Assembly: GCF_022808815.1 (NCBI RefSeq)
Contig: NZ_JAKZLC010000001.1
Span: 992,001 to 1,056,000, forward strand
Direction: 5' to 3'
Length of the DNA: 64,000 nt
Origin: Geothrix paludis
GTDB lineage: Bacteria; Acidobacteriota; Holophagae; Holophagales; Holophagaceae
Position 1 is the first letter of the stretch, and each line of letters starts with the position of its first letter. The notes under the pieces are model-generated. The model worked only from the letters and a program-made list of their open reading frames with translations. It was not told the origin of the DNA and did not search any database. A program made the position numbers and the translations under genes. Shown piece after piece: positions 7,251 to 18,152 of the stretch.

Positions 7251-8534
7251 TCAGGATACTCGATGAGGTTCCAGCCGGCTGTCGGCCGGAAGGGCGGCCA
7301 GATAGGGCTCCACAAGTCCCAAGGTGCGGTCCAGCGTGCCCCTCATGGCCTCGGGCAGCGATGCCGGGCCCCCGGAGCGCAGCGGCGCGGCGGCCAGGGC
7401 GGCCTCCATCGCGGGGCCGAGTCCGGCGGCAGGAACCACCTGGAGCCGCCCCGCTTCGCGCAGGGGCGGCACCAGATCCTCGAAATTGGCGAAGCCCGGG
7501 CCCACCAGGGCCGGAACTCCCGCGCGGACCGGCTCCAGCGGGTTGTGCCCACCAGCCGCAGCCCAGCCGCCGGCCACCAGGGCCACGGTGCCTTCGGCAT
7601 AGGCGGCCGAGAGTTCGCCCAGGGTGTCCAGGAGCAGCACGTCCGTCCCCGACCAGGGGGCGCCCTCCGGCCATCCGCGGGAAGCGCGGTGGAAGGCCAG
7701 GCCCCGGGCCGTCATCAGATCCGCCGCGGCATCGAAGCGGCGGGGCTGACGCGGGGCCAGAATGAGCTTCAGGCCAAGGTGCTTCTCCCGGGCCGTGCGC
7801 CAAGCCTCGAGGATCAGGTCCTCCTCACCCTCCACCGTATTGCCCGCCACCACCACGGGCAGGCCCGCCCAAGCCTCGCGCAGGGCCGCCCAGCCTACAT
7901 GCAGGGGACGCGGGGGCGGAAGGTCGGCCTTGAGGTTGCCGCCCAGCCGCACCTCCGGAGCACCCAGGCGCCGGAAGGCCTCCGCGCTGGCCTCGTCCCG
8001 GGCCGCCACCAGGCTCAGCCGCGAGGCCGCCCGCCGCATCCAGGGGCCGCCCTTCCGGAGGGACTTCTCCGTGAGCCGCCCGTTCACGATGACGCGCGGG
8101 ATGCCGCGAACCTCCAGCGCCTGGAGCAGCCCAGGCCAGATCTCGGTCTCCAGTGCCAGGAACAGCCCCGGCGGGCGCCGCAGGAACGGCTCCAGACCCT
8201 CGGGATCATCCAGGGGGAAGGCCCCGCCGCTGATCCGCCCCGTGCCCGCGTCCCAACCCGGCAGCCGCTTCGCCATCAACGCCAACCCCGCCGGCGTGCC
8301 CGTGCTCAGGTGGACGCGGTGGCCGGCCTCGCGCAGGCGCCCCACCAGGCCGTCCGCCAGCAGCAGCTCACCCACGCTCACCGCGTGCAGCCAGATCCAG
8401 CGACCCTCGGGCAGGTCCGGCGCCTCCGCCTGCAGCCGGATCCGCCAGCCCTCCGGCAGCCCCCGGACGCAGGACCGGGCCACGGCTCCCGCCAGGGAGA
8501 CGGCCGCGAGGTAGCTCAGGTCCAGGACATCCAC
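7251..8534 (-). CDS. waaA: 3-deoxy-D-manno-octulosonic acid (Kdo) transferase
   Basis: 427 residues, the family's usual length. WaaA/KdtA moves Kdo from CMP-Kdo to lipid A at the inner membrane. Seen are the N-terminal motif LHAVSVGE with its catalytic Glu, the ALETEIWP segment, FVNGR-like VIVNGRL, and the C-terminal nucleotide-sugar motif GGHNPLEP. A short hydrophobic N-terminus (LSYLAAVSLAGAVA) suits its membrane anchoring. The start is GTG at 8534, with no strong ribosome site visible, so the start is less certain than the identity. It lies 14 bases upstream of the response-regulator gene and may share its transcript. It shows the organism makes Kdo-containing lipopolysaccharide. Confidence 0.93.
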   Translation of the reverse strand: MDVLDLSYLAAVSLAGAVARSCVRGLPEGWRIRLQAEAPDLPEGRWIWLHAVSVGELLLADGLVGRLREAGHRVHLSTGTPAGLALMAKRLPGWDAGTGRISGGAFPLDDPEGLEPFLRRPPGLFLALETEIWPGLLQALEVRGIPRVIVNGRLTEKSLRKGGPWMRRAASRLSLVAARDEASAEAFRRLGAPEVRLGGNLKADLPPPRPLHVGWAALREAWAGLPVVVAGNTVEGEEDLILEAWRTAREKHLGLKLILAPRQPRRFDAAADLMTARGLAFHRASRGWPEGAPWSGTDVLLLDTLGELSAAYAEGTVALVAGGWAAAGGHNPLEPVRAGVPALVGPGFANFEDLVPPLREAGRLQVVPAAGLGPAMEAALAAAPLRSGGPASLPEAMRGTLDRTLGLVEPYLAALPADSRLEPHRVS

Positions 8535-8574
8535 CCGTTTACGCTCTCACACTTGCCCGACGCAGGACAAAGAA

Positions 8575-8630
8575 GACCTTGAAAAGACCAACGCGAAGGG
8601 CATGTCTGCGGTCTTCGCGTTCCGCTGTTT
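8575..8630. repeat. Intergenic imperfect palindrome (GAAG-rich arms)
   Basis: Lies in the 116-base divergent gap between waaA and the CobW gene. AACGCGAAG (8590-8598) pairs with CTTCGCGTT (8613-8621) around a 14-base loop. The left flank has repeated AAGACC/GAAGG units, like the palindromes at 13788-13867 and near 41610-41730. No protein is encoded here. Confidence 0.55.
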
Positions 8631-8650
8631 CTCCAGGGCATCATGGAGGC

Positions 8651-9661
8651 ATGTCCGATCGCGCTCCGCTCGAAGTCCTCATCGTCACCGGCCCCCTGGG
8701 TGCCGGGAAGACCACCGCCGTGAACCGCCTGCTGAAGGCCGAGGTGACCGCTGGACGCCGCGTGGCGGTGCTCATCAACGAATTCGGCGCCATCAGCGTG
8801 GACGGCACGCTGGTGGATGCCGAGCGTCCCGAGCTGGCGGGCGTGGAGAACCTGGTGAACGGCTGCGTCTGCTGCAGCCTCCGCAACGACGTGGTGGCGA
8901 CGCTCCAGGCCTGGTGCGACCAGCCGGACGGCCAGCGGCCCGAGCGCGTGGTCCTGGAGACCACGGGCCTGGCGGACCCCACGGACCTGCTGGACCTCGA
9001 ACAGGAGCCGCCCCTGGCCGGACGCCTGCGGCTGGCGGGTCTGCTCACGGTGGTCTCCAGCCTAGCCCCCGTGGATCACCTGAGGACCAAGCCCCTGCTC
9101 CATCGGCAGGCGGCCCTGGCCAGCCTCATCCACCTCAGCAAGGGTGACCTGGATCCTTCGGCGGCCGTGGCCTGGGAGGGCGAGCTGCGCACAGCCTTCA
9201 AGCACATCCCCCTGATCCCCACGCGCCACGGGCTCGCCCCCGAGGGCAGTCCCGATCCCTGGCACGGGGACCTGCGTCCCGTGCCCGAGGGCTGGGAAGC
9301 GGTGAGCGGCCCCAGCTTCGCCGAGGCCCGATCCCTTACCCTGAACTGGGACCACCCCATCGACCCCGCGGCGCTGGAAGTCCTGCTGCTGGCGCCGCCG
9401 ACATCCGGCGAGCTCCTGCGCGCGAAGGGCGTCTGCGCCTTCGCGGGCTGGGCCGCGCGCAACGACGGCAGCGACCGCTGGGCCTTCCAGCTGGCGGACG
9501 GGCGCCTGGAGATCTCGCCCCTGCCCCTCCTCGCGGACGGCTCCGCTCCCGCCTGCGCGGCCGTGGTCATCGGCACCGGTCTGGATTCCGCCCACTGGAA
9601 GAAGTCCCTGCGGGACCTCGAGCGCGCCCCGGCGGGCGCGCGGCGCAAGGCCTTTCTCTAG
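8651..9661 (+). CDS. CobW/COG0523-family metal-chaperone GTPase
   Basis: 336 residues. The P-loop GPLGAGKTT (about residues 14-22), the metal-binding GCVCC motif (about 75-79), and the ETTGLADP segment identify a G3E/COG0523 GTPase. These load or traffic zinc, cobalt or other metals to target enzymes with GTP hydrolysis. The GTP-specificity SKxD motif appears as SKGD. A divergent C-terminal domain (about 235-336) matches the CobW C-terminal region in position. The ATG at 8651 is preceded by GGAGG almost directly. No metal-enzyme gene is next to it, and no Zur or cobalamin site was recognised. Confidence 0.9.
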   Translation: MSDRAPLEVLIVTGPLGAGKTTAVNRLLKAEVTAGRRVAVLINEFGAISVDGTLVDAERPELAGVENLVNGCVCCSLRNDVVATLQAWCDQPDGQRPERVVLETTGLADPTDLLDLEQEPPLAGRLRLAGLLTVVSSLAPVDHLRTKPLLHRQAALASLIHLSKGDLDPSAAVAWEGELRTAFKHIPLIPTRHGLAPEGSPDPWHGDLRPVPEGWEAVSGPSFAEARSLTLNWDHPIDPAALEVLLLAPPTSGELLRAKGVCAFAGWAARNDGSDRWAFQLADGRLEISPLPLLADGSAPACAAVVIGTGLDSAHWKKSLRDLERAPAGARRKAFL

Positions 9662-9742
9662 CGCGGATCTGGCTCATCACCGGATCCGCGTCGGGCTTGG
9701 TATCATCGCAGTTCGCCCGGACCCGGGATGCAAGGAGCAAGT

Positions 9743-12237
<2,495 letters not shown>

Positions 12238-12238
<1 letters not shown>

Positions 12239-12882
12239 TGCGTCCGCGCCTGTCCCTGCTGGCGCCCGCGGCCCTGCTGGCGCCTGCGGCCCTGGTGCTG
12301 GCGCTGGCCTGCCAGCCGCGTCCGGCCGCCCCCATCTACGGTCCCTGGGAAGAAGGGCTGACCCTGGCCTTCGAGGACCCGTCCCGGCCCCAGCCTGAGC
12401 GTTCCTCAGACCGCCTGCAGGTGCGCGTAGCCCGGTCGTCCATGGCGCCAGGCTCTCCCCGCGTGGTGCAGCTGGATCTCACCAACCTCCGCGGCCACAT
12501 GAGCCTGCTGGTCCGCCACCAGGACGGCGGTATCACCCTCCTGGGCGAGGATGGCCAGGTGCTGGCCCAGCCCCTGCCGCCGGGATTCCCTTCCACCGCC
12601 ACCTGGGAGGACCGCGGCACCCGGTTCCGGGTGGTGGGACGCGCCACCTGGGAGGGCGCCGCCCTCCTGCCGGCCACCTCGGATCCCGTCGGCGTGTGGG
12701 TGGAAGCCCAGCCGCCCCACGGGCTCCGGCGCCGCACCCTCTACCTGCCGAACCTCGGCGAGGTGGAGTCCCAGGAGGAACGCGACGGCGCCTGGGTGAC
12801 CACCAACCGGCTGGTGGCCCGCGGCTTCGTGGACCTGCCTGCCGCCCCCCTCTCCGGCCCGTTCCCCGGCCAACGTCCCTGA
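12238..12882 (+). CDS. Putative lipoprotein, function unknown
   Basis: 214 residues. A leucine/alanine-rich signal peptide ends in LALAC, a good lipobox, so the mature protein should start at about Cys24 and be membrane-anchored. The rest is predicted to be mostly beta strand, with no motif I recognise. The ATG overlaps the last base of the tex stop (TGATG), so it is translationally coupled to tex. Signal peptidase lepB follows 21 bases on. It may be a cell-envelope protein of narrow distribution. Confidence 0.75.
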
Positions 12883-12903
12883 TCGACCAATCCCGGAGCC
12901 GAC

Positions 12904-13782
12904 ATGGCCGCTGAACCCGCTTCCGACACCTCCACCGACCTCGAGATCGAGCTGCCCCCCGGCGCCGCCAAGGGCGCCGTACGGGACAACCTGGAAGTGA
13001 TCTGCTTCGCGATGATCCTGATCCTGTTCTTCAAGACCTTCGTGGGCCAGCAGTTCAAGATCCCCTCCGCCTCCATGCGCAACACGCTGATGATCGGGGA
13101 CCACCTGCTGGCCAACAAGTTCATCTTCGCCGAGCCCCAGTGGGCCTGGGAGGAGAAGCTCTTCCCCATGCGGAGCGTGAAGCGCGGCGACATCATCGTG
13201 TTCCGCTACCCCATCGACCGCGACCAGGACTACGTGAAGCGCTGCGTGGCCCTGGCGGGCGACACGGTGGAGATGCGCAACAAGCGGCTCTACGTGAACG
13301 ACAAGCTGGTCACCGGCCCCTTCGAGTTCCAGTTCGGCCGGAGCCCCGAGGGCCCCACGCCCGGCCCTTGGCCCCTGACCCGGAACGCCGGCGAGGCGGA
13401 GCATCCCGTGGGCCTCTGGCGCCATGCGGATCCGGAGGTGCTGGCCCTCCATGACCACAACCAGATGCAGGCCATGAACAGCCTCATCCAGGACGGCTTC
13501 AAGGACAACCTGGGCCCCATCACCGTGCCGCCGGGCCACATCTTCGCCATGGGCGACAACCGCGACAACAGCATGGACAGCCGCTACTGGGGCTTCCTGC
13601 CCATGGATCATCTGCGGGGCCGGCCCTTCATCGTGTGGTGGAGCTTCCGCGAGGGCGACACGGACAACGACAATGGCCGCGTGCCTGACGGCCCCACGGA
13701 CGTGGCCGCCGATTTCATCGACGCCGCCCGCCACTTCTTCACCCGCACCCGCTGGGAGCGCACCGGGACCATCCCCGAGTAA
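12904..13782 (+). CDS. lepB: Signal peptidase I
   Basis: 292 residues. One N-terminal membrane segment (about residues 31-48) is followed by the catalytic Ser57 in IPSASM and Lys112 in DYVKRCVALAGD. The late motif MGDNRDNSMDSRYWG is also present. The enzyme cleaves signal peptides from exported proteins on the outer face of the inner membrane. The region between the Lys box and the MGDNRDNS motif carries an insertion of about 70 residues, as in other large Gram-negative forms. ATG 12904 follows GGAG. It probably lies in one operon with tex and the lipoprotein gene. Confidence 0.96.
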   Translation: MAAEPASDTSTDLEIELPPGAAKGAVRDNLEVICFAMILILFFKTFVGQQFKIPSASMRNTLMIGDHLLANKFIFAEPQWAWEEKLFPMRSVKRGDIIVFRYPIDRDQDYVKRCVALAGDTVEMRNKRLYVNDKLVTGPFEFQFGRSPEGPTPGPWPLTRNAGEAEHPVGLWRHADPEVLALHDHNQMQAMNSLIQDGFKDNLGPITVPPGHIFAMGDNRDNSMDSRYWGFLPMDHLRGRPFIVWWSFREGDTDNDNGRVPDGPTDVAADFIDAARHFFTRTRWERTGTIPE

Positions 13783-13787
13783 CCCAG

Positions 13788-13867
13788 CCACAAAAGATCT
13801 CCACGAAGGGCACGAATAAATGCCTCCATATTCGTGTCCTTCACGTTTTTCTTAGTGTCCTTTGTGG
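13788..13867. repeat. Large imperfect palindrome, CACGAAGG type
   Basis: An A+T-richer 80-base structure between lepB and the nuclease gene. Outer arms CCACAAA (13788-13794) and TTTGTGG (13861-13867) enclose inner arms 13802-13818 and 13829-13845, which pair at about 14 of 17 positions around a 10-base loop. The repeat word CACGAAGG-CACGAA is typical of dispersed intergenic repeats seen in several high-GC phyla. It may act as a terminator-like or mRNA-protecting structure. Confidence 0.7.
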
Positions 13868-13896
13868 GGATCCTTTTCAGAGAGTCGCCGAACACC

Positions 13897-14730
13897 ATGA
13901 AGATCCCCCTGCTCGCGCTGCTCCTGGCGGCCCTTCCCCTCTCCGCCTGGGGCGACAAGGGCCACCGCGCCACCTGCACCCTGGCCCTGAAAGGCCTGCC
14001 GCCGGACCTTCGCGCCTGGTACGCGGGGCGCGAGGGCGAGGTGGAGGACCATGCTTCGGACCCGGACCACTGGCGCCAGGATCGCAAGGAGGGCCCTCGC
14101 CACTTCCTGGACATGGAGCCCTACGGGGGACCCGATCATCTCCCCCGCACCGTGGAAGAGGCCCAGACCCGTCTGGGCGGCGACTTCTACCGCACGGGCG
14201 TGGTGCCCTGGATCATCCAGGACCGCTGGCGGGACCTGGTGGATGCCTTCCGATCCGGCGACGCCGCCCGGGTGGCCATGGCCACGTCCATCCTGAGCCA
14301 CTACGTGGCGGACGCCCATGTGCCCCTGCACACCACCGCGAACCACGACGGCCAGGCCACGAACCAGCGCGGCGTCCACAGCCGCTGGGAGACCGGCCTG
14401 GTGGAGCGCTACGTCCAGCCGGAGACCCTGACCCCACTTCCCGCCGAGGTGGACCCGCGCTTCATGGAGCGGCCCTGGGAATGGCTCCGCGCCTCCCACG
14501 CGCTCATCCCCCAGCTCCTGGAGGACGACCGGACCGCAGACCGCACCACGCCCGCCGACACCCGCGGTCGGGCCATGCGCACCCCCGCCTTCTGGATGAT
14601 CTTCTGGGCCAGGCAGGGCCCCGTGGTGACCCGGCAGCTCCAGCTGGCGGGCAAGCACCTGGGAGACGCGGTGCTCAGCGCCTGGGTCGAGGCGGGCCGG
14701 CCTGCTCCCCCGGTGAAGCCGGCCCGCTGA
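13897..14730 (+). CDS. S1/P1-type (zinc phospholipase C superfamily) nuclease, secreted
   Basis: 277 residues. The signal peptide MKIPLLALLLAALPLSAWG is followed directly by W-G-D-K-G-H, the mature N-terminal Trp and His that bind zinc in this superfamily. Further ligands are suggested by DHASDPDHWR, HFLDMEP, ILSHYVADAHVPLHTT (the HxxxDxH-type core) and the HSRWETGLVE segment. S1/P1 enzymes hydrolyse single-stranded nucleic acids and 3'-nucleotides outside the cytoplasm. ATG 13897 has a weak ribosome site, but the signal peptide begins cleanly there. It is transcribed in the same direction as lepB but separated by a palindrome, so probably alone. Confidence 0.88.
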   Translation: MKIPLLALLLAALPLSAWGDKGHRATCTLALKGLPPDLRAWYAGREGEVEDHASDPDHWRQDRKEGPRHFLDMEPYGGPDHLPRTVEEAQTRLGGDFYRTGVVPWIIQDRWRDLVDAFRSGDAARVAMATSILSHYVADAHVPLHTTANHDGQATNQRGVHSRWETGLVERYVQPETLTPLPAEVDPRFMERPWEWLRASHALIPQLLEDDRTADRTTPADTRGRAMRTPAFWMIFWARQGPVVTRQLQLAGKHLGDAVLSAWVEAGRPAPPVKPAR

Positions 14731-14757
14731 AATCGCCGCGGACGCGGCGATTTCAGC
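14726..14757. terminator. Hairpin terminator, convergent genes
   Basis: Arms 14726-14740 and 14743-14757 are perfect complements (14-15 bp with a 2-4 base loop). The left arm includes the nuclease stop codon. There is no long T-run, only TTTCAG/CTGAAA ends, so termination may be of the weak or bidirectional type. It lies between convergent genes. Confidence 0.75.
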
Positions 14758-14768
14758 AGAGGACAGCT

Positions 14769-15239
14769 CTAGGGAGCTTCCTCCCATCTCTTCCGGTCCA
14801 GCCAGACCTGCTCGGCCTTGCCCTGGGGATCCCGGCCCTGCCAGTGGAGCTTCCGGGGTCCCGCGGCATCCTTCTTCAACACGGACACGCCCGGGCCTTC
14901 TCCCTGGCGGAGCATGCGCAGCAGGGCCTCGACGCTGGCCACCTGGGGCAGGAAGGGCAGCGGCAGCTCCGCCAGGGTGGCGGCCCGCTGATCGACCTTC
15001 TGCCGAGGCACCCGGAGCCGGTAGCCGGAGGCGCGATCGCCCTCCAGGAGCAGCAGGCGCTCGCCGAGCCCGTGGAGCTCGGCCACCAGGCGGCCGGAGA
15101 CCGGTTCCATGAGCAGGTTCAGGGTGCCGGTCCCCTCACCGCCGGAGCCTGAATACCCCCAGCCGTACTGGGCGCGCACGGGCGTCGCCGGGGCTGGCGC
15201 CACATCAGCGGGGGGAACCTGGAAAACCATCATGATCAT
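14769..15239 (-). CDS. Small uncharacterised protein, last gene of aroB/TPR operon
   Basis: 156 residues with no family that I recognise. It starts with MIMMVFQVPPADVAPAPATPV, possibly an unstructured or weakly hydrophobic N-terminus rather than a clear signal peptide. A predicted beta-rich core follows (GTLNLLMEPVSGRLVAELHGL, LLLLEGDRASGYRLRVP). The ATG at 15239 overlaps the TPR gene stop by four bases (ATGA), after a GACGAGGA ribosome site, which fixes it in the operon. In-frame ATGs at 15233 and 15230 are alternatives. Its role probably relates to the TPR protein, but that is only context. Confidence 0.7.
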   Translation of the reverse strand: MIMMVFQVPPADVAPAPATPVRAQYGWGYSGSGGEGTGTLNLLMEPVSGRLVAELHGLGERLLLLEGDRASGYRLRVPRQKVDQRAATLAELPLPFLPQVASVEALLRMLRQGEGPGVSVLKKDAAGPRKLHWQGRDPQGKAEQVWLDRKRWEEAP

Positions 15240-17095
15240 TCCTCGTCGTCATCATCCGGGGCGGCATCCGGCGCGGGCGCCTGGGCCTCTCCCACCTTCC
15301 GTGCCTGCTCCCGGGCCAGGCGGACGCGGAGTTCCCCCAGCCGCTTCTCCAGTGCAGGACGGTCCGGGAAGACGAAGGCCAGGGCCCGTTCCCACTGCTC
15401 GGCCGCCTCGGCCAGCTTGCCCTGCTTCACCAGCACTTCACCCAGGTGCTTCCGCACTTCGGGGCTGAAGGGGCTCAGCTCCGCCGCACGGCGGAGGGTG
15501 GCCTCCGCCTCCGCGATCTTCCCCAGCTTGAACTGGGCCCACCCCAGGCTGTCGATGACATTGCCGTTGTCCGGGGTGGCCTTGGCGCTGGCCTCGATGA
15601 GCGAGGCGGCCTCCTCCAGGTTCTGCCCCTGCTCCAGCAGCTGGTATCCCAGGTTGTTCTGCACCATGGGATTGCCCGGATTCGTCTTCTGCGCCTCCCG
15701 GAGCACGCGGAGGGAATCGTCGGCCCGCCCAAGCTGGTCATAGGCGCTGCTCTGCATGATCAGGATGTCCACGTTCTTCACAGGCCCCAGGCTGCGGGCC
15801 CGCTCCAGCGCCTCCAGGCACTTGTCCCAGCGGCGGAACTCGGACCAGATGGCCGCCATGCCCTCCAGGTGGAGCTGCTCCAGGGCGGCGCGGGTCTCCT
15901 TCCGCGAGAAGAAGCGGTATTCCAGGCACTCGGGCGGAAGCTCCGCGGCCTGCTGGAAGAAGGGCACCTTGGGGAACCGCGTGATGCCGTCCTTCAGCGC
16001 GGCCAGGGCGCTCTTCCAGTCGTTGCGGCTGATGAGGGCCTGGCAGGTGAACACCTGCAGCTCGCCCGCGACCTGCTCCCGCCCCGGGTGCTCCTTGAGG
16101 TAGGTCAGCAGTGCGCCGCCCTTGCCCTGGAGGAGGAGCGTCTCCGCATAGAGGGCCTGCGATCCGTCGGCGATCCAGTCCTCCTGGATCTTGCCGGCGA
16201 GGAGCGTCGCGAGCCGGGCCTCGGCCTCCTGGAAGCGCCCCAGGTTCATGAGGGCCCGGGCCGTGTTGAAGGTCGTCCGGGGCGTCACCTTCAGGGCCTC
16301 CGCCTTGGCCAGGCTATCCAGCGCCTCCTCGAACCGCGAAGTCTGGAGGCGCACCAGGGCGACGTTCTCCCAGAGGCCCGCCTCCCGGGGAAGGTGCTGG
16401 GCGAGCAGGAGGAAGCTCTCCTCGGCGTGGGCCAGGTAGCCCGCCTGGATCTGATCCCGGGCCAGCTCTTCCAGCATGCGGAGTTGGCGCTCGTCGGGGT
16501 TGCGGGCATTGAGGGCGAGCACTGACTCGCGCCGTCCCTCGTAGTTCTGGAGGGCCCGCGCGTGGATGGCCGCCCGCTCCCAGGCCGCTTGGAAACTGGG
16601 ACGGAGCCGGCCCAGATGCAGCCAGGCCTGGAGGGCCCCCTCGTTATCCTTCAGCTTCTCGGACACCTCGCCCAGCCGGGCCCACAGTTCCGGATCCTGG
16701 GGCAGCAGGGCCGTGGCGGCCCGCAGTTCCTTCGCGGCCTCCGCCGCCATGGCCTCATCCGACTGGGAGAGCTGGTACAGGAGCAGGCCCAGGTGGGCCC
16801 GCGCCTCCGCGTTCCGGGGCGCCAGGGCCACGGCCTTGCGGGCCGGCGCCAAGGCGCCTTGGGGGTCCTGGGCCTCCTGGAGGGCCTCGGACAGCCTCAG
16901 GTGGACCTCCGCGCTCTCGGGCACCTGGGCCGCCACCCGCCGGTAGATCGCCACCGCGGCGGCGGGATCCGAACCGCCGCCGCGCAGCTGCAGGGCGCGG
17001 GCCTGGAGCATCAGGGCCCGGACGTCTTCCGGCGGCGCCGCGGCCAGGCTGGCCGCCAGCAGAACGGCGAGGAGGGGAAGGCGGACATCAGGCAC
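15236..17095 (-). CDS. Exported TPR-repeat protein
   Basis: 619 residues. The N-terminus (VPDVRLPLLAVLLAASLAAAPPEDV) is a signal peptide, so it likely works in the periplasm or at the outer membrane. The rest consists of tetratricopeptide repeats from about residue 45 to 590, for example PESAEVHLRLSEALQEAQDPQGAL, NPMVQNNLGYQLLEQGQN and PFSPEVRKHLGEVLVKQGK. It ends in an acidic tail (DAAPDDDDEE). TPRs mediate protein contacts; no catalytic domain is seen. GTG 17095 follows GGGAGG and overlaps aroB by 8 bases. It sits in one operon with aroB and the M28 peptidase. Confidence 0.87.
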   Translation of the reverse strand: MPDVRLPLLAVLLAASLAAAPPEDVRALMLQARALQLRGGGSDPAAAVAIYRRVAAQVPESAEVHLRLSEALQEAQDPQGALAPARKAVALAPRNAEARAHLGLLLYQLSQSDEAMAAEAAKELRAATALLPQDPELWARLGEVSEKLKDNEGALQAWLHLGRLRPSFQAAWERAAIHARALQNYEGRRESVLALNARNPDERQLRMLEELARDQIQAGYLAHAEESFLLLAQHLPREAGLWENVALVRLQTSRFEEALDSLAKAEALKVTPRTTFNTARALMNLGRFQEAEARLATLLAGKIQEDWIADGSQALYAETLLLQGKGGALLTYLKEHPGREQVAGELQVFTCQALISRNDWKSALAALKDGITRFPKVPFFQQAAELPPECLEYRFFSRKETRAALEQLHLEGMAAIWSEFRRWDKCLEALERARSLGPVKNVDILIMQSSAYDQLGRADDSLRVLREAQKTNPGNPMVQNNLGYQLLEQGQNLEEAASLIEASAKATPDNGNVIDSLGWAQFKLGKIAEAEATLRRAAELSPFSPEVRKHLGEVLVKQGKLAEAAEQWERALAFVFPDRPALEKRLGELRVRLAREQARKVGEAQAPAPDAAPDDDDEE

Positions 17096-18152
17096 GGGGA
17101 GCCTCCCGGTGGAGCAGATCGACAAGACGGGCATGGGGCGACTCCCAGACCTCGGGAGCCAGGGCGCGCTGGATCGCGGGCTCCCCGAAGCGGGGAAGGA
17201 TGCAGTGGATCTCCGTGGCCGGCGCGTCCTCGGTGGCCCCGGGAGCGTGCCTGGCCTTCTTGTCCCGGTGCAGCAGGGGAAGGCAGGCCGACCAGGGAGC
17301 GACCATGGGCGCCAGCGGGGCGAGCCGCCGGGCGAGGGAAGCGAGGAACGCCGGGGGAAAAGGCTTGAGGCCGAGGTCCTCCGCCAGGAGGCAGGAGCCC
17401 AGCAGACCGAGGCCCACGGCCTCCCCGTGGAGCAGGTCGTAGCCCGACGCCGCCTCGAGGGCGTGACCGAGGGTGTGGCCGAGGTTCAGCAGCCGACGCT
17501 CGCCCGCCTCCCGGGGATCCCGGTGCACCACGCCAGCCTTGTAGGCCAGGGCCCGCTCCACCCAGGGGACCTTCACGGGCCCGTCCTGCAGCATCTCCGC
17601 GGCCCAGGGCGTCTCCCCCTGGATGAGGGCGGTCTTGACCAGCTCCCAGCGGCCATTCTCCAGGTGCCGCTCGGGCAGGCTGGCCAGGAAGGACGTGCAG
17701 GCCACCAGGCGCCTGGGGGAGTGGAAGGCCCCCACCAGATTCTTGCCCGCGGCGAGGTCCACGGCAGTCTTGCCGCCCAGGGCCGCGTCCGCCATGGCCA
17801 GCAGGGAGGTTGGCCAGACCTGCCAGGCGATGCCCCGCAGGTAAAGGGCCGAGGCCAGGCCAGCCATGTCCGACAGGACACCGCCGCCCAGGGCCACCAC
17901 GGTGGCGTCCCGGTGCAGGGGCACCCGGGCCCAGTGCTCCAGCCAGGGGAGGATGGTCCGCAGCTTCTTCTCCTCCTCGGACACCGCCACCCACAGGGCG
18001 TGGCTGGGCTCGGGGAGGCCCGCGCGGGTCCAGGCCTCCCTCAGGTGCAGGTCGCCCACCAGCGTCCAGGGCCCCTCGGGCAGCAGGGCCGGATCCGGCG
18101 CCTCCTGCAAGAAGACCTCGGTGGCGAACCCGATGGGGGTGGCGAGTCTCAT
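17088..18152 (-). CDS. aroB: 3-dehydroquinate synthase
   Basis: 354 residues. AroB closes DAHP into 3-dehydroquinate, the second step of the shikimate pathway, using NAD and a divalent metal. Visible motifs are the NAD-binding ALGGGVLSDMAG, TSLLAMADAALGGKTAVD, KNLVGAFHSP, and the metal-binding LNLGHTLGHALE and LLHGEAVGLG. ATG 18152 overlaps the stop of the upstream peptidase gene by four bases (ATGA). A shikimate kinase domain is encoded about 4 kb away on the other strand (21817-22968). The rest of the shikimate pathway is not in the window. Confidence 0.95.
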   Translation of the reverse strand: MRLATPIGFATEVFLQEAPDPALLPEGPWTLVGDLHLREAWTRAGLPEPSHALWVAVSEEEKKLRTILPWLEHWARVPLHRDATVVALGGGVLSDMAGLASALYLRGIAWQVWPTSLLAMADAALGGKTAVDLAAGKNLVGAFHSPRRLVACTSFLASLPERHLENGRWELVKTALIQGETPWAAEMLQDGPVKVPWVERALAYKAGVVHRDPREAGERRLLNLGHTLGHALEAASGYDLLHGEAVGLGLLGSCLLAEDLGLKPFPPAFLASLARRLAPLAPMVAPWSACLPLLHRDKKARHAPGATEDAPATEIHCILPRFGEPAIQRALAPEVWESPHARLVDLLHREAPRA

